The position numbers and the translations under genes are program-made. Positions 7,253 through 15,449 of a DNA stretch of 21,536 nucleotides are shown here, in pieces. Source of the DNA: JAMXLO01 sp046735215. GTDB lineage: Bacteria; Pseudomonadota; Alphaproteobacteria; Acetobacterales; Acetobacteraceae. The stretch spans positions 1-21,536 of the forward strand of contig JBKPSV010000105.1 in assembly GCA_046735215.1 (NCBI GenBank), given 5' to 3'. How positions within the stretch are numbered: position 1 is the first letter of the stretch; every line of letters begins with the position of its first letter. The notes under the pieces are model-generated. The model saw only the letters and a list, made by a program, of their open reading frames with translations, was not told the DNA's origin and did no database searches.

Positions 7253-8644
7253 TCAGTCAGCTGTCTGTGCGGCAGGATTGGGGTTGTGCCAGGGCCCGTC
7301 CGGCCCGATCAACGCCTGCGCTTCATCGGGTCCCCAGGTCCCCGGTTCATACGGATAGATGGGTGTCGTGTCATCCAGGACCGGCTCCACGATGCGCCAT
7401 TGGGCATCGACGATATCATCGCGTCCGAACAACTCACCAAGGCCGCGCATTGCATCTCCGAGCAGTCGTTGATACGGCGGCATCAGGTTCGGCTCATGCT
7501 CGGTCAGGAGCATCTCGACGTCTTCGCCCACCATGCGCTCGCCAGGCAGCTTCACGCGCACGCCCATGGCAATGTTCACGTCCGGGCTGATGCGCATGCG
7601 TACATGTCCAGAACTTGCCGGCACCAACTCGTCAAACGTTTCCCGCGGCGGGCGCTTGAACTGCACCATGATCTCGGTTGCCGTGACCGGCAGCATTTTG
7701 CCCGCACGAATATAGATCGGAACTCCGGCCCAGCGCCAGGATTCAATAAACAGTTTCAACGCGACGAATGTCTCGACAGTCGAGCCGGCACGCACCCCAG
7801 GGACCGACTGATACCCGACATATTGCCCCCGTACCATGTCGGAGACCTCCAGAGGACGCACCGCTTTCAGCAACGCCGACTTCTGATCGCGCAACGCCTC
7901 GTGTTCCTCGCCGGTCGGCGGATCCATTGTCAGCTGCGCCAGAACCTGCAGCATGTGGTTCTGCACCACGTCGCGCAGTGCACCGGTCTCGTCATAGAAT
8001 CGCCCGCGATCCTGGACGCCGAAATCCTCAGCCATCGTAATCTGGATGCTGCTGACGTGCTCACGGTTCCACAGCGGCTCGAACATCGAGTTGGCAAAGC
8101 GCGTATAGACGATGTTCTGTACCGGCTCTTTGCCCAGATAGTGGTCGATGCGGAAGATGTTCTCCTCGGGAAAGTATTGCGATAGCAGCCGGCTGAGCGT
8201 TCGTGCAGTCGCTCGATTGTGGCCGAACGGCTTCTCGATCACCAACCTAGCGCCCTCGGCACATCCCGATTTGGCCAACGCCTGTGCCACCGTCGCGAAC
8301 AGGCTCGGTGGCACTGCCAGATAGTGCAGCGGCCGTTTCGCTTGCCCAAGCTGTTGGCGCAATGTGGTGAAAGTGCTCCCGTCGCCGTAGTCGCCATCTA
8401 CATAACGCAGCAGACCAAGCAGCTGTTGGATCGCCTTTGGATCCCCGCCGCCATGATGCTGCAGGCTGTCGGTGGCGCGTGCCTTCAGTTGGTCCAGATT
8501 CCAGCCGGCCTTGGCAACGCCGATGATAGGGACATTGAGGCCTTCCTCGCGAACCAGTCCCAGCAACGACGGAAAAATCTGCTTGTAGGCAAGATCACCG
8601 GTTGCGCCGAAGAAGACGATTGCGTCGGATGGCGCAGTTGCCAT
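7253..8644 (-). CDS. zwf: glucose-6-phosphate 1-dehydrogenase
   Basis: This 463-residue enzyme oxidises glucose 6-phosphate to 6-phosphogluconolactone, the entry to the oxidative pentose phosphate and Entner-Doudoroff routes. The nucleotide-binding motif FGATGDLAYKQIFPSL lies at residues 12-27, EKPFGHN at 137-143, and the family signature RIDHYLGKEPVQN at 165-177 contains the substrate-binding His and Lys. It is slightly shorter than the usual 480-500 residues but complete to the stop. The start is fixed by a TTAGGAGG ribosome site that overlaps the end of gnd, 9 bp away, implying tight coupling. Whether it prefers NADP or NAD cannot be settled by eye. The next enzyme of the pathway, 6-phosphogluconolactonase, is not encoded next to it. 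Confidence 0.97.
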   Translation of the reverse strand: MATAPSDAIVFFGATGDLAYKQIFPSLLGLVREEGLNVPIIGVAKAGWNLDQLKARATDSLQHHGGGDPKAIQQLLGLLRYVDGDYGDGSTFTTLRQQLGQAKRPLHYLAVPPSLFATVAQALAKSGCAEGARLVIEKPFGHNRATARTLSRLLSQYFPEENIFRIDHYLGKEPVQNIVYTRFANSMFEPLWNREHVSSIQITMAEDFGVQDRGRFYDETGALRDVVQNHMLQVLAQLTMDPPTGEEHEALRDQKSALLKAVRPLEVSDMVRGQYVGYQSVPGVRAGSTVETFVALKLFIESWRWAGVPIYIRAGKMLPVTATEIMVQFKRPPRETFDELVPASSGHVRMRISPDVNIAMGVRVKLPGERMVGEDVEMLLTEHEPNLMPPYQRLLGDAMRGLGELFGRDDIVDAQWRIVEPVLDDTTPIYPYEPGTWGPDEAQALIGPDGPWHNPNPAAQTAD

Positions 8645-8653
8645 GAGCGCCTC

Positions 8654-9667
8654 CTAATCCTTCTTCTCGACGTGGCCACCGAATGCAAAGCGCATGGCTG
8701 AAAGAATGCGGTTGGCGAAGTCGGCATTGCCGCGCGATTCGAACCGAGAATAAAGTGCAGCACTGATCACAGGTGCCGGTACGCCTTCATCGATCGCGGC
8801 ATGCAGGGTCCAGCGACCCTCACCGGAATCCGACACACGCCCCTGAAAGTTGTCCAGTTTGGGATCCTGACGCAACGCGCCGGCAGTAAGGTCGAGCAGC
8901 CATGACCCTACCACACTGCCGCGCCGCCACATCTCGGCGACCTGGGCAACGTCGATCTGATACTTGTAGTGTTCGGGCTCGCGCAGTGGGGTGGTCTCTG
9001 CATCCACTTCCTGACGGCGGAGGCCAATATCAGCGTTCTTGATGATATTAAAACCTTCGGCGAATGCCGCCATCATGCCGTATTCGATGCCGTTGTGGAT
9101 CATCTTCACGAAGTGGCCGGCGCCGTTCGGACCGCAGTGAAGATAACCAAATTCCGCTTGTGATGGCGCGCCGGTCGCACCCGGCGTACGCGGCGCCGCC
9201 TCGACCCCAGGTGCCAGTGACCGGAAAATCGGATCGAGATGCCTCACGACGGCGTCTTCGCCGCCGATCATGTGGCAATAGCCGCGCTCCAATCCCCACA
9301 CGCCGCCACTGACTCCAACATCGACATAGTGCAGGCCTTTGGCTTTCAACTCGCCCGCGCGGCGGATGTCGTCATGATAATAAGAGTTGCCGCCTTCGAT
9401 GACGATATCGCCCGGCTCGAGCAGCGGCGTCAGCGAATGCAGCACCGGATCGACCGCTGCGGCAGGGAGCATCAGCCACACAGCGCGCGGCTTTGACAGC
9501 ATCTGTATGAACTCTGGCAGCCTGGTCGTACCCTTGGCGCCCTTGGCAATCAGTTGCTGCACAGTATCCATATTGGTGTCGTTTACCACGCATTGGTGGC
9601 CCGCCTTGATCAGGCGCTCCACCATGTTCGCTCCCATGCGACCAAGGCCGATCATGCCTAGTTCCAT
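8654..9667 (-). CDS. gnd: 6-phosphogluconate dehydrogenase, decarboxylating, short NAD-type
   Basis: This 337-residue protein converts 6-phosphogluconate to ribulose 5-phosphate and CO2. It belongs to the short-form enzymes (about 300-340 residues) rather than the 470-residue E. coli type. The Rossmann motif GLGRMG is at 7-12, EGGNSYYHDD at 91-100, the family block DVGVSGGVWGLERGYCHMIGG at about 116-136, and the catalytic region FVKMIHNGIEYGMM has Lys188 and Asn192. At the end of the second beta strand the sequence is VVNDTN: an Asp sits where NADP enzymes carry Arg in their Asn-Arg-Thr motif, which points to NAD preference (inference). A GCAGGGAG ribosome site precedes the ATG. It follows tkt by 19 bp and precedes zwf by 9 bp. 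Confidence 0.95.
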   Translation of the reverse strand: MELGMIGLGRMGANMVERLIKAGHQCVVNDTNMDTVQQLIAKGAKGTTRLPEFIQMLSKPRAVWLMLPAAAVDPVLHSLTPLLEPGDIVIEGGNSYYHDDIRRAGELKAKGLHYVDVGVSGGVWGLERGYCHMIGGEDAVVRHLDPIFRSLAPGVEAAPRTPGATGAPSQAEFGYLHCGPNGAGHFVKMIHNGIEYGMMAAFAEGFNIIKNADIGLRRQEVDAETTPLREPEHYKYQIDVAQVAEMWRRGSVVGSWLLDLTAGALRQDPKLDNFQGRVSDSGEGRWTLHAAIDEGVPAPVISAALYSRFESRGNADFANRILSAMRFAFGGHVEKKD

Positions 9668-9686
9668 CGACAGTCTCCCTGCTCAG

Positions 9687-11762
9687 TCAAACCGTGCGGC
9701 CGACGGCCTTCCTGGCCGCAGCAGTCACTGCATCCACAGTGAACCCAAAGTGCTCGGCTACCACCTTCATCGGTGCCGACATACCGAACGTGTACATGCC
9801 CATGACAATTCCAGCCGCTCCGGCGTAACGCTGCCATCCGAGCGGCGAGCCTTCCTCGACGGTGACACGGGCAGTGACGCCGGGTGGCAGAACGCTGTCA
9901 CGGTAGGCCGCATCCTGCTCCTCGAACAATTCCCATGACGGCATGCTGACGACCCGCGCGGTTATGCCATCGGTGGCCAGTTTTTCTCGGGCGGCCATGC
10001 AAAGTGCCACTTCGCTGCCACTGGCGATCAGAATCACATCAGGCTTGGCATTCGGCGCGTCCACCAGCACGTAGGCGCCTTTGTGAAGTCCAGAGGCCGC
10101 GGCGACCTTGGAGCGATCGTATATCGGCAATGGCTGGCGTGAGCAGATCAATGCGACGGGCCGGGACGTCAATGTCAGAGCGCAGCGATACGCCTCGGAC
10201 ATCTCGTTCGCGTCCGCGGGCCTGATAACAACCATGCCAGGAATCGCCCGCAGTGATATCAGCTGCTCGATCGGTTCGTGTGTCGGTCCATCTTCCCCAA
10301 CGCTGATTGAGTCATGCGTCCAGATATGCAGCACCGGCAGGTCCATCAGCGACGACAGTCGGATGGCGCCGCGCGCATAGTCAGTAAAGATCATGAAGCC
10401 CGAACCAAACGCGCGCAGTCCACTGAGCACCATGCCATTGACTGCGGCGCACATGGCATGTTCGCGGACGCCGAAATGCATGTTTCGGCCACGATAGTTG
10501 CCCAGGGATCCAGGCGGCTGATAGTCACCGGCGGACTCGAATGTCAGTCGGGTCTTGGTACTTGGAGCCAGATCCGCCGCCCCGCCTACGATCCACGGGA
10601 TACGCTGTGCCACAGCGTTCAAAACTCTGCCCGAGGCGTCACGTGTCGACAGTCCTGCCTCACTTGGAGCGAACTCCGGCAATGCCGTCTCCCATCCCGC
10701 CGGAAGCTCACGGCGACTGATGCGGTCAATCTGCTCAGCCTGGTCGGGGTATTCCTGGCGATAACGCTGGAACAGCGATTGCCATGCGCCGCTCTGCGTG
10801 GCGCCGCGCCTGCCTAGATTGTCTGAGAAATGGTCGCGTACGCCATCTGGAACAACAAAAAACTGCGTCGGGTCGAAGCCAAAGAACTGCTTGACCAGGC
10901 GTACTTCCTCTTCACCAAGCGGCTCGCCGTGCGCTTCGGGCGAATCCTGTTTGTGCGGCGCACCGTAGCCGATGTGGCTCTGGACGACGATAAGCGTCGG
11001 TCGGTCGCTCGTGCGCAGGAAGCCTTGAAAGGCGAGCTCGAGACGGTCAATGTCGTTGGCGTCACCAACATGCAGCACATTCCAGCCATACGCGAGGAAA
11101 CGCGCGGCAACATCCTCGGTAAAGGCGATGTCAGTGTGGCCCTCGATACTGACGCGGTTACTGTCATAAACCCAACACAAATTAGACAGTTGCAGATGAG
11201 CCGCCGTCGATGCGGCCTCACTGGTGATACCCTCCATCATGTCACCATCGCCGCAGAGGGCGTAGACGTTGAAATCGAACAGCTCAAAGCCAGGGCGATT
11301 ATAGGTCGCGCCGAGCCAATTGCGCGCGATCGCCATGCCGACACTCGTCGCGGCACCCTGTCCCAGCGGACCAGTTGTCGTTTCCACACCAGATGTCCAG
11401 CCATATTCCGGATGGCCAGGACAACGGCTACCTGCCTGACGGAAGCCTTTGATATCGTCCAGCGTAACCGCCTCGCGTCCGACCTGCTCATAGCTGGGGT
11501 TGGTCGCCTTGATGCCGGCGAGGTGTATCAGACTATAGAGCAGCATGGATGCGTGGCCGCTGGACAACACGAACCGGTCGCGATTGATCCAACCGGGGTT
11601 TGCCGGATCGTAGCGCAGCACACGCTGCCACAGCGCATAGGCAGCCGGTGCGGCGTCCATGGGCGTACCAGGATGGCCCGACTTTGCTTTCTGCACCGCA
11701 TCCACAACCAGCATTCTGATCGTGTTGATGGCAAGCTGATCCATGTCAGGCTGAGTTCTCAT
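9687..11762 (-). CDS. tkt: transketolase
   Basis: This 691-residue thiamine-diphosphate enzyme transfers two-carbon units between pentose, heptose and hexose phosphates. SGHPGTPMDAAP (residues 28-39) and SSGHAS supply conserved His30 and His70. The thiamine-binding motif runs from GDGDMMEG (171-178) to Asn202 in YDSNRVSIEGHT. The pyrimidine-domain sequence FGVREHAMCAAVNGM carries the catalytic Glu. Length is usual (about 660-700). The first ATG has a GGGAAGAA purine run; Met7 (11744) is an alternative start that would begin with the more typical MDQLAINTIR. It is the first gene of the tkt-gnd-zwf-tal-pgi operon, so the operon promoter is expected in the 176-bp gap upstream (11763-11938), although readthrough from the lipid-transporter genes is also possible. 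Confidence 0.97.
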   Translation of the reverse strand: MRTQPDMDQLAINTIRMLVVDAVQKAKSGHPGTPMDAAPAAYALWQRVLRYDPANPGWINRDRFVLSSGHASMLLYSLIHLAGIKATNPSYEQVGREAVTLDDIKGFRQAGSRCPGHPEYGWTSGVETTTGPLGQGAATSVGMAIARNWLGATYNRPGFELFDFNVYALCGDGDMMEGITSEAASTAAHLQLSNLCWVYDSNRVSIEGHTDIAFTEDVAARFLAYGWNVLHVGDANDIDRLELAFQGFLRTSDRPTLIVVQSHIGYGAPHKQDSPEAHGEPLGEEEVRLVKQFFGFDPTQFFVVPDGVRDHFSDNLGRRGATQSGAWQSLFQRYRQEYPDQAEQIDRISRRELPAGWETALPEFAPSEAGLSTRDASGRVLNAVAQRIPWIVGGAADLAPSTKTRLTFESAGDYQPPGSLGNYRGRNMHFGVREHAMCAAVNGMVLSGLRAFGSGFMIFTDYARGAIRLSSLMDLPVLHIWTHDSISVGEDGPTHEPIEQLISLRAIPGMVVIRPADANEMSEAYRCALTLTSRPVALICSRQPLPIYDRSKVAAASGLHKGAYVLVDAPNAKPDVILIASGSEVALCMAAREKLATDGITARVVSMPSWELFEEQDAAYRDSVLPPGVTARVTVEEGSPLGWQRYAGAAGIVMGMYTFGMSAPMKVVAEHFGFTVDAVTAAARKAVGRTV

Positions 11763-11938
11763 GTCGTTCTTCCCATTTTCTCAGGACGCATCGACTAGAG
11801 GGCAGATCGCCCACGCGCGGCCTGAGCCAACCCCCGGCACGGCCAACTCGTTGCGCACTTTTGGGCAGTTGTCGAGGGTTGAAGGGAGGATCGCGCTGCG
11901 ACACCACAACATCGAATGTGCACGCCTCGCAGGCCAAC

Positions 11939-12568
11939 CTACCCGTTTTTCCGCATAACGCTGATGGTCCAGGTAACGCATCGCGGCAGCAACTTGCCAG
12001 CGGCAGCATCGAACGCCTCGACGACGCCCTCGACGCTATCATTCGACGCCGGAGATTGTTCCACCACCCGTGTGCGAGCAAGCATCCGATGCTCGGGCAT
12101 CTTAACCAATACCAGATCCAGAGCTATGACGGCCATGGGCGGCCGGTCGCCCGTTTCGCCGTAAACGGCTTCGAATTTGCGGATCTCTGTCGCCAGAAGG
12201 TAATCGGGGGTCAACTCCTGCGCATCACGTCCAACGTGGGCAACGCTGCCGTCACCTTCGAACGCTTCAACCAACAGCGTTTGCACCAGCATCGGCACGC
12301 GGTCGGTCCAGAGCGAACTTGCGTAGTAGTCAAACTTTGTCCGACCGCGGATCAGCGCTATACGGTCGGTGTCCAGACTTTGAGACGCCGTGGGGACGTC
12401 TATCTCAAGCTGTCGGCGCAGGCTGCGCTGATGTGGCGGGTCGCTCTCCGTCGGGCTTTGCAGGCTGAGGCGGTATATTTGTGGCGTGGGCGGGCTGGGG
12501 AACACGTTGCAACCCACAAGTGGCACGGCACATATTGCTGCTGTTAGTATTTGGCGCCGGTGGATCAT
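11939..12568 (-). CDS. ABC-type transport auxiliary lipoprotein (PqiC-like) of an Mce system
   Basis: This 209-residue lipoprotein begins with a short signal peptide ending in a lipobox: MIHRRQILTAAICAVPLVGC, with Cys20 as the acylated residue. After it come IYRLSLQ and a body with QLEIDVPTASQSLDTDRIAL and FDYYASSLWTDRVPMLVQTLL, characteristic of the ABC-transport-auxiliary family (DUF330/PqiC-like). That family stands at the outer membrane and receives or delivers lipids for MCE proteins. It is the last gene of a permease-ATPase-MCE-lipoprotein set, 54 bp after the MCE gene. No strong ribosome site is visible before the ATG. Family assignment is by pattern and gene context. Its partner is most likely the MCE protein just upstream rather than the sugar-phosphate genes that follow. 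Confidence 0.85.
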   Translation of the reverse strand: MIHRRQILTAAICAVPLVGCNVFPSPPTPQIYRLSLQSPTESDPPHQRSLRRQLEIDVPTASQSLDTDRIALIRGRTKFDYYASSLWTDRVPMLVQTLLVEAFEGDGSVAHVGRDAQELTPDYLLATEIRKFEAVYGETGDRPPMAVIALDLVLVKMPEHRMLARTRVVEQSPASNDSVEGVVEAFDAAAGKLLPRCVTWTISVMRKNG

Positions 12569-12622
12569 TTCGGCCGATAGCCTTCACGGCGTGCTCCGAG
12601 CAAGAGCCCGCTGGGATCTCGC

Positions 12623-13507
12623 TCAAAGCCCGGTCGAGACGCGATTAAGGCTGGCAACAAGCCGGCGTGTTTCAGCCAGTAGTTCATCCAGCTGTGCCAC
12701 GCCATTTGTGGTCAGTTCCCGGAGACCGGGTCGGCTGGCTTGCACGAGGGCATCGAGATTGGACGCGAGCTTCGTGGCACGGTCAAATGTGTCGCGGGCC
12801 GAGGCGATCAGTTGATCACCCTTGCCGGATGAGCGCTCAAGATTGTCCGCCACGACTTCCAGGGAGGCACCGGCGTTGGCCAAATGGCGCATGGCTGCGG
12901 CGCCGTCTGCAATGAGCCCGTCGATCTCTCTGCTTCGGTGCGCAAGCACGATTGTCGTTTCTCGGACGTTGCCAAGAGTCTGGGCAATCGCGTCACGGTT
13001 CTTGTCATCGAGCAGCGCTTCGATCCGGTCCCCTATCACCAGCAGCCGTCCGACCAGCTCTGGTGCGTTGTTGAAGACTAGTTGCAGCGACGACGGGCGT
13101 GACGCGATCCGTGGATATTTCTGCCCTTGTTGTGCAGTAAGCGGGGGAGAATTGCGTGTTCCTCCTGACATTTCGACGTAACTGACGCCCGTGAGCCCTT
13201 GGCTCTCGATTGATGCGACAGCATCAGAATGGATCGGGATCGTGCCGCGCACTTGCAGCAGAAGGGTCACCAATGCCGGATCGTCAGGATTCAGATCGAT
13301 CTTCGCGACGCGGCCGACATCAATGCCATTCAAACGCACACTCGCCCCGCTGCTCAAACCGCTGACGGGTCCCGCGACATTGGTTTCAATGTATTGGTAT
13401 TGCGTGGAGAATTGTACGCGTGCCAGCCACAGACTGCCCACCAAAATACCGACCAGGACCACTAGCACGAACGCCCCGACGGCAACATAATTCGCACGCG
13501 CTTCCAT
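12623..13507 (-). CDS. MCE/MlaD-family substrate-binding protein
   Basis: This 294-residue protein is anchored by a single N-terminal membrane helix (NYVAVGAFVLVVLVGILVGS, about 6-25) and projects into the periplasm. One MCE domain follows (about 38-115: VAGPVSGLSSGASVRLNGIDVGRV through SIESQGLTGVSYVEM), then a long helical tail rich in alanine and leucine (about 140-290), likely to form a coiled bundle. MCE proteins form hexameric rings that carry phospholipid between the inner-membrane ABC complex and the outer membrane. The start is preceded by TAGGGAG, which overlaps the stop of the ATPase gene, so translation is probably coupled. The sequence is longer than E. coli MlaD (about 180 residues) because of the tail, as in many alphaproteobacterial and mycobacterial relatives. 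The lipid carried is inferred, not shown. Confidence 0.92.
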   Translation of the reverse strand: MEARANYVAVGAFVLVVLVGILVGSLWLARVQFSTQYQYIETNVAGPVSGLSSGASVRLNGIDVGRVAKIDLNPDDPALVTLLLQVRGTIPIHSDAVASIESQGLTGVSYVEMSGGTRNSPPLTAQQGQKYPRIASRPSSLQLVFNNAPELVGRLLVIGDRIEALLDDKNRDAIAQTLGNVRETTIVLAHRSREIDGLIADGAAAMRHLANAGASLEVVADNLERSSGKGDQLIASARDTFDRATKLASNLDALVQASRPGLRELTTNGVAQLDELLAETRRLVASLNRVSTGL

Positions 13508-13521
13508 ATTGAACCAGCTCC

Positions 13522-14295
13522 CTACGCAGTGAGCGCGGCGCGTCCGCGCACACCAGAGAAGTACTCGTGAATCCAGGGATTGGCGTCGTCACGCAAGGTC
13601 CCGATGGTGCCAACTGTAATCTTGCTGTCGACCAGTACGGCAATGCGATCAGTGGTCGCGCGCAAGGTATCAATGTCATGCGTGACCATGAACACGGAAA
13701 GATGCAGGCTTTGCTGTAGCTCGCGCACAAGGATGTCGAATTGCGCTGCTGAAATGGGATCGAGGCCTGCTGTCGGCTCATCGAGAAACAAGATCTCGGG
13801 ATCCAGGGCCAGAGCACGCGCGAGACCGGCGCGCTTACGCATGCCGCCGGAAAGCTCGGCCGGATATTTCCTTGCAGCATCCGGTGGCAGTCCCACCATA
13901 CTGAGCTTGACCGATGCGATCTCATCCATCAGTTGCTGCGGCAGATCGGTATGTTCGCGTAGCGGGATCTGGACATTCTCGGCCACCGTCTGATCGCCGA
14001 ACAGTGCTCCGTCCTGGAACAGCACGCCCCAGCGGATCTGCATTCTGATGAGCGCATCGTCATCCAGGTCGGCCAGATTCTGGCCCAGCACTTCAATGGT
14101 GCCACCGGTTGGTTGCTGCAGGCCGATAATCGCGCGCAGGAGAACGGACTTACCAGAACCAGAGCCGCCGACCACGCCCAGCACTTCGCCACGGAATACA
14201 TCGAGGTCGAGATGGTCGTGCAGAACACGCCCGCCGAGCCGCGTGAGCAGACCCCGAACTCTTATCACTGCAGTCTGCCCAGAAGGGTCGCTCAT
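13522..14295 (-). CDS. MlaF-like ABC transporter ATPase
   Basis: This is the cytoplasmic ATPase of the lipid transporter. It has Walker A (GGSGSGKS, residues 43-50 from the chosen start), the ABC signature LSGGMRKRAGLARALA, and Walker B followed by the D-loop (EILFLDEPTAGLDPISA), then the switch His in MVTHD. I take the ATG at 14295 because it overlaps the permease stop as ATGA, the normal sign of coupled translation, and has GGGG just upstream. An in-frame ATG at 14307 would add four residues but has no ribosome site. The two domains needed for membrane coupling and for the MCE partner lie immediately upstream and downstream. Length (257 residues) fits MlaF/Ttg2A proteins. Confidence 0.93.
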   Translation of the reverse strand: MSDPSGQTAVIRVRGLLTRLGGRVLHDHLDLDVFRGEVLGVVGGSGSGKSVLLRAIIGLQQPTGGTIEVLGQNLADLDDDALIRMQIRWGVLFQDGALFGDQTVAENVQIPLREHTDLPQQLMDEIASVKLSMVGLPPDAARKYPAELSGGMRKRAGLARALALDPEILFLDEPTAGLDPISAAQFDILVRELQQSLHLSVFMVTHDIDTLRATTDRIAVLVDSKITVGTIGTLRDDANPWIHEYFSGVRGRAALTA

Positions 14296-15449
14296 ATCCC
14301 CAGCCATGAGAAGGTGATCGAGAACGCGGCATCTGCGACGATGACCAGGAAGATGGATTCGACCACGGCCTGCGTTGTGTGCCTACCGACACTCGAAGCA
14401 TTCCGCTCCACGTCAAACCCCTGGTGGCAGCCAACCAGTGCGATGACGAAGGCGAATACAGGAGCCTTTATCAGACCGACCCAGAACGTCCAGCCAACGA
14501 CTGCGGTCTGGAGTTGGTGCAAGAACGCGGGAAGCGTGATGCCCAGATCGAGATAGCACATGGTTGCGCCCCCGATCATGCCCATAACGTTCGAATAAAA
14601 AGTCAGGAGCGGGAGCGTGATAATAATGCCCAGGAGGCGCGGCAGTACCAGGACCTCAATGATATTGAGACCTGATATCTGAATCGCATCCAGCTCCTCG
14701 CTGACCTTCATCGTGCCGATCTGTGCCGTGAAGGCCGACCCGGATCGCCCGGCGACGATAATCGCGGCGAGCAGCCCCCCCAATTCTCGCAGGAAGCCAA
14801 TGCTGAGGAGGTTCACGGTATAGAGTTCCGCGCCGAAATCACGCAGTTGATCTGATCCCTGATAGGCGAATACCACGCCGACCAGGAACGATAGCAATCC
14901 TACGATAGGTAGTGCATTCAAACCCGTCTCCTCCATCTGATGGACGAGAGCCGCCAGACGGAGGCGCTTCGGTTGGAGTATCGTCTCAACAGTCTCGAAC
15001 ACGACGTGGCCGAAGAACCCGACGAGCTGGTAGCCTTGATGCAACGCATGGCAAAGACCGCGGCCAATTCGCTCTAGATGTGCGGCCAACGAATGTCGCT
15101 GCGGTAACTCGACTGGAGGCGCTCGGCACTCGTGGTCGATCGTGTGTACCAAAGCGCGGAATTCCGGGCGAACATTGACCGGCTTTACCGTGACCCCTTG
15201 GCTCTCGAGAACTCGTTTCGTGCGCAGCAATAGCCATGCGCCCGTTGTATCCATCCGATCCAGGGCGGAACAGTCAATCTCAACATAGGTCGAGCCGCAC
15301 GAATTGAAGCCGCGCAATGCGGAATCAAGCCGCCGAGCCTCGCTTATGGTCCAAGACCCACCCACTTTCAGCTGCAGCGTCTCGTCGTGGTGCGTCACAT
15401 CGTACCACGCACGCTCCACCGACGGAGGAGCGTGCAATACGCCGATCAC
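14292..15449 (-). CDS. MlaE-like lipid ABC permease with N-terminal STAS domain
   Basis: This 385-residue protein fuses two parts. Residues about 15-110 form a STAS domain (LQLKVGGSWTISEARRLDSAL, then YVEIDCSALDRMDTTGAWLLL), which does the job of separate MlaB. Residues about 160-385 form the MlaE permease: an amphipathic lead-in, then multiple membrane segments with the family blocks GVVFAYQGSDQLRDFGAELYT, GRSGSAFTAQIGTMKVSEELDA and PRLLGIIITLPLLTFYSN. The GTG at 15449 overlaps the amidohydrolase stop as GTGA; a later GTG (codons 11 or 18) could also be the true start. The complex moves phospholipids between inner and outer membranes using the ATPase encoded next. No separate MlaB or soluble MlaC carrier is encoded; the fused STAS domain and the lipoprotein replace or bypass them. 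Confidence 0.92.
   Translation of the reverse strand: MIGVLHAPPSVERAWYDVTHHDETLQLKVGGSWTISEARRLDSALRGFNSCGSTYVEIDCSALDRMDTTGAWLLLRTKRVLESQGVTVKPVNVRPEFRALVHTIDHECRAPPVELPQRHSLAAHLERIGRGLCHALHQGYQLVGFFGHVVFETVETILQPKRLRLAALVHQMEETGLNALPIVGLLSFLVGVVFAYQGSDQLRDFGAELYTVNLLSIGFLRELGGLLAAIIVAGRSGSAFTAQIGTMKVSEELDAIQISGLNIIEVLVLPRLLGIIITLPLLTFYSNVMGMIGGATMCYLDLGITLPAFLHQLQTAVVGWTFWVGLIKAPVFAFVIALVGCHQGFDVERNASSVGRHTTQAVVESIFLVIVADAAFSITFSWLGI

Noticed and set aside
10830..11798. 322-codon open frame on the plus strand opposite transketolase
   Set aside because: Antisense shadow; the transketolase frame is complete with thiamine-binding and catalytic motifs.
11763..11938. Searched for a promoter or terminator in the gap before tkt
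   Set aside because: No stem followed by a T run and no matched -35/-10 pair was seen on the minus strand; a promoter is expected from context only.
11861..12547. 228-codon open frame on the plus strand over the lipoprotein gene
   Set aside because: The minus-strand frame has a signal peptide and lipobox and fits the Mce operon; the plus-strand product has no domain and lies against operon direction.
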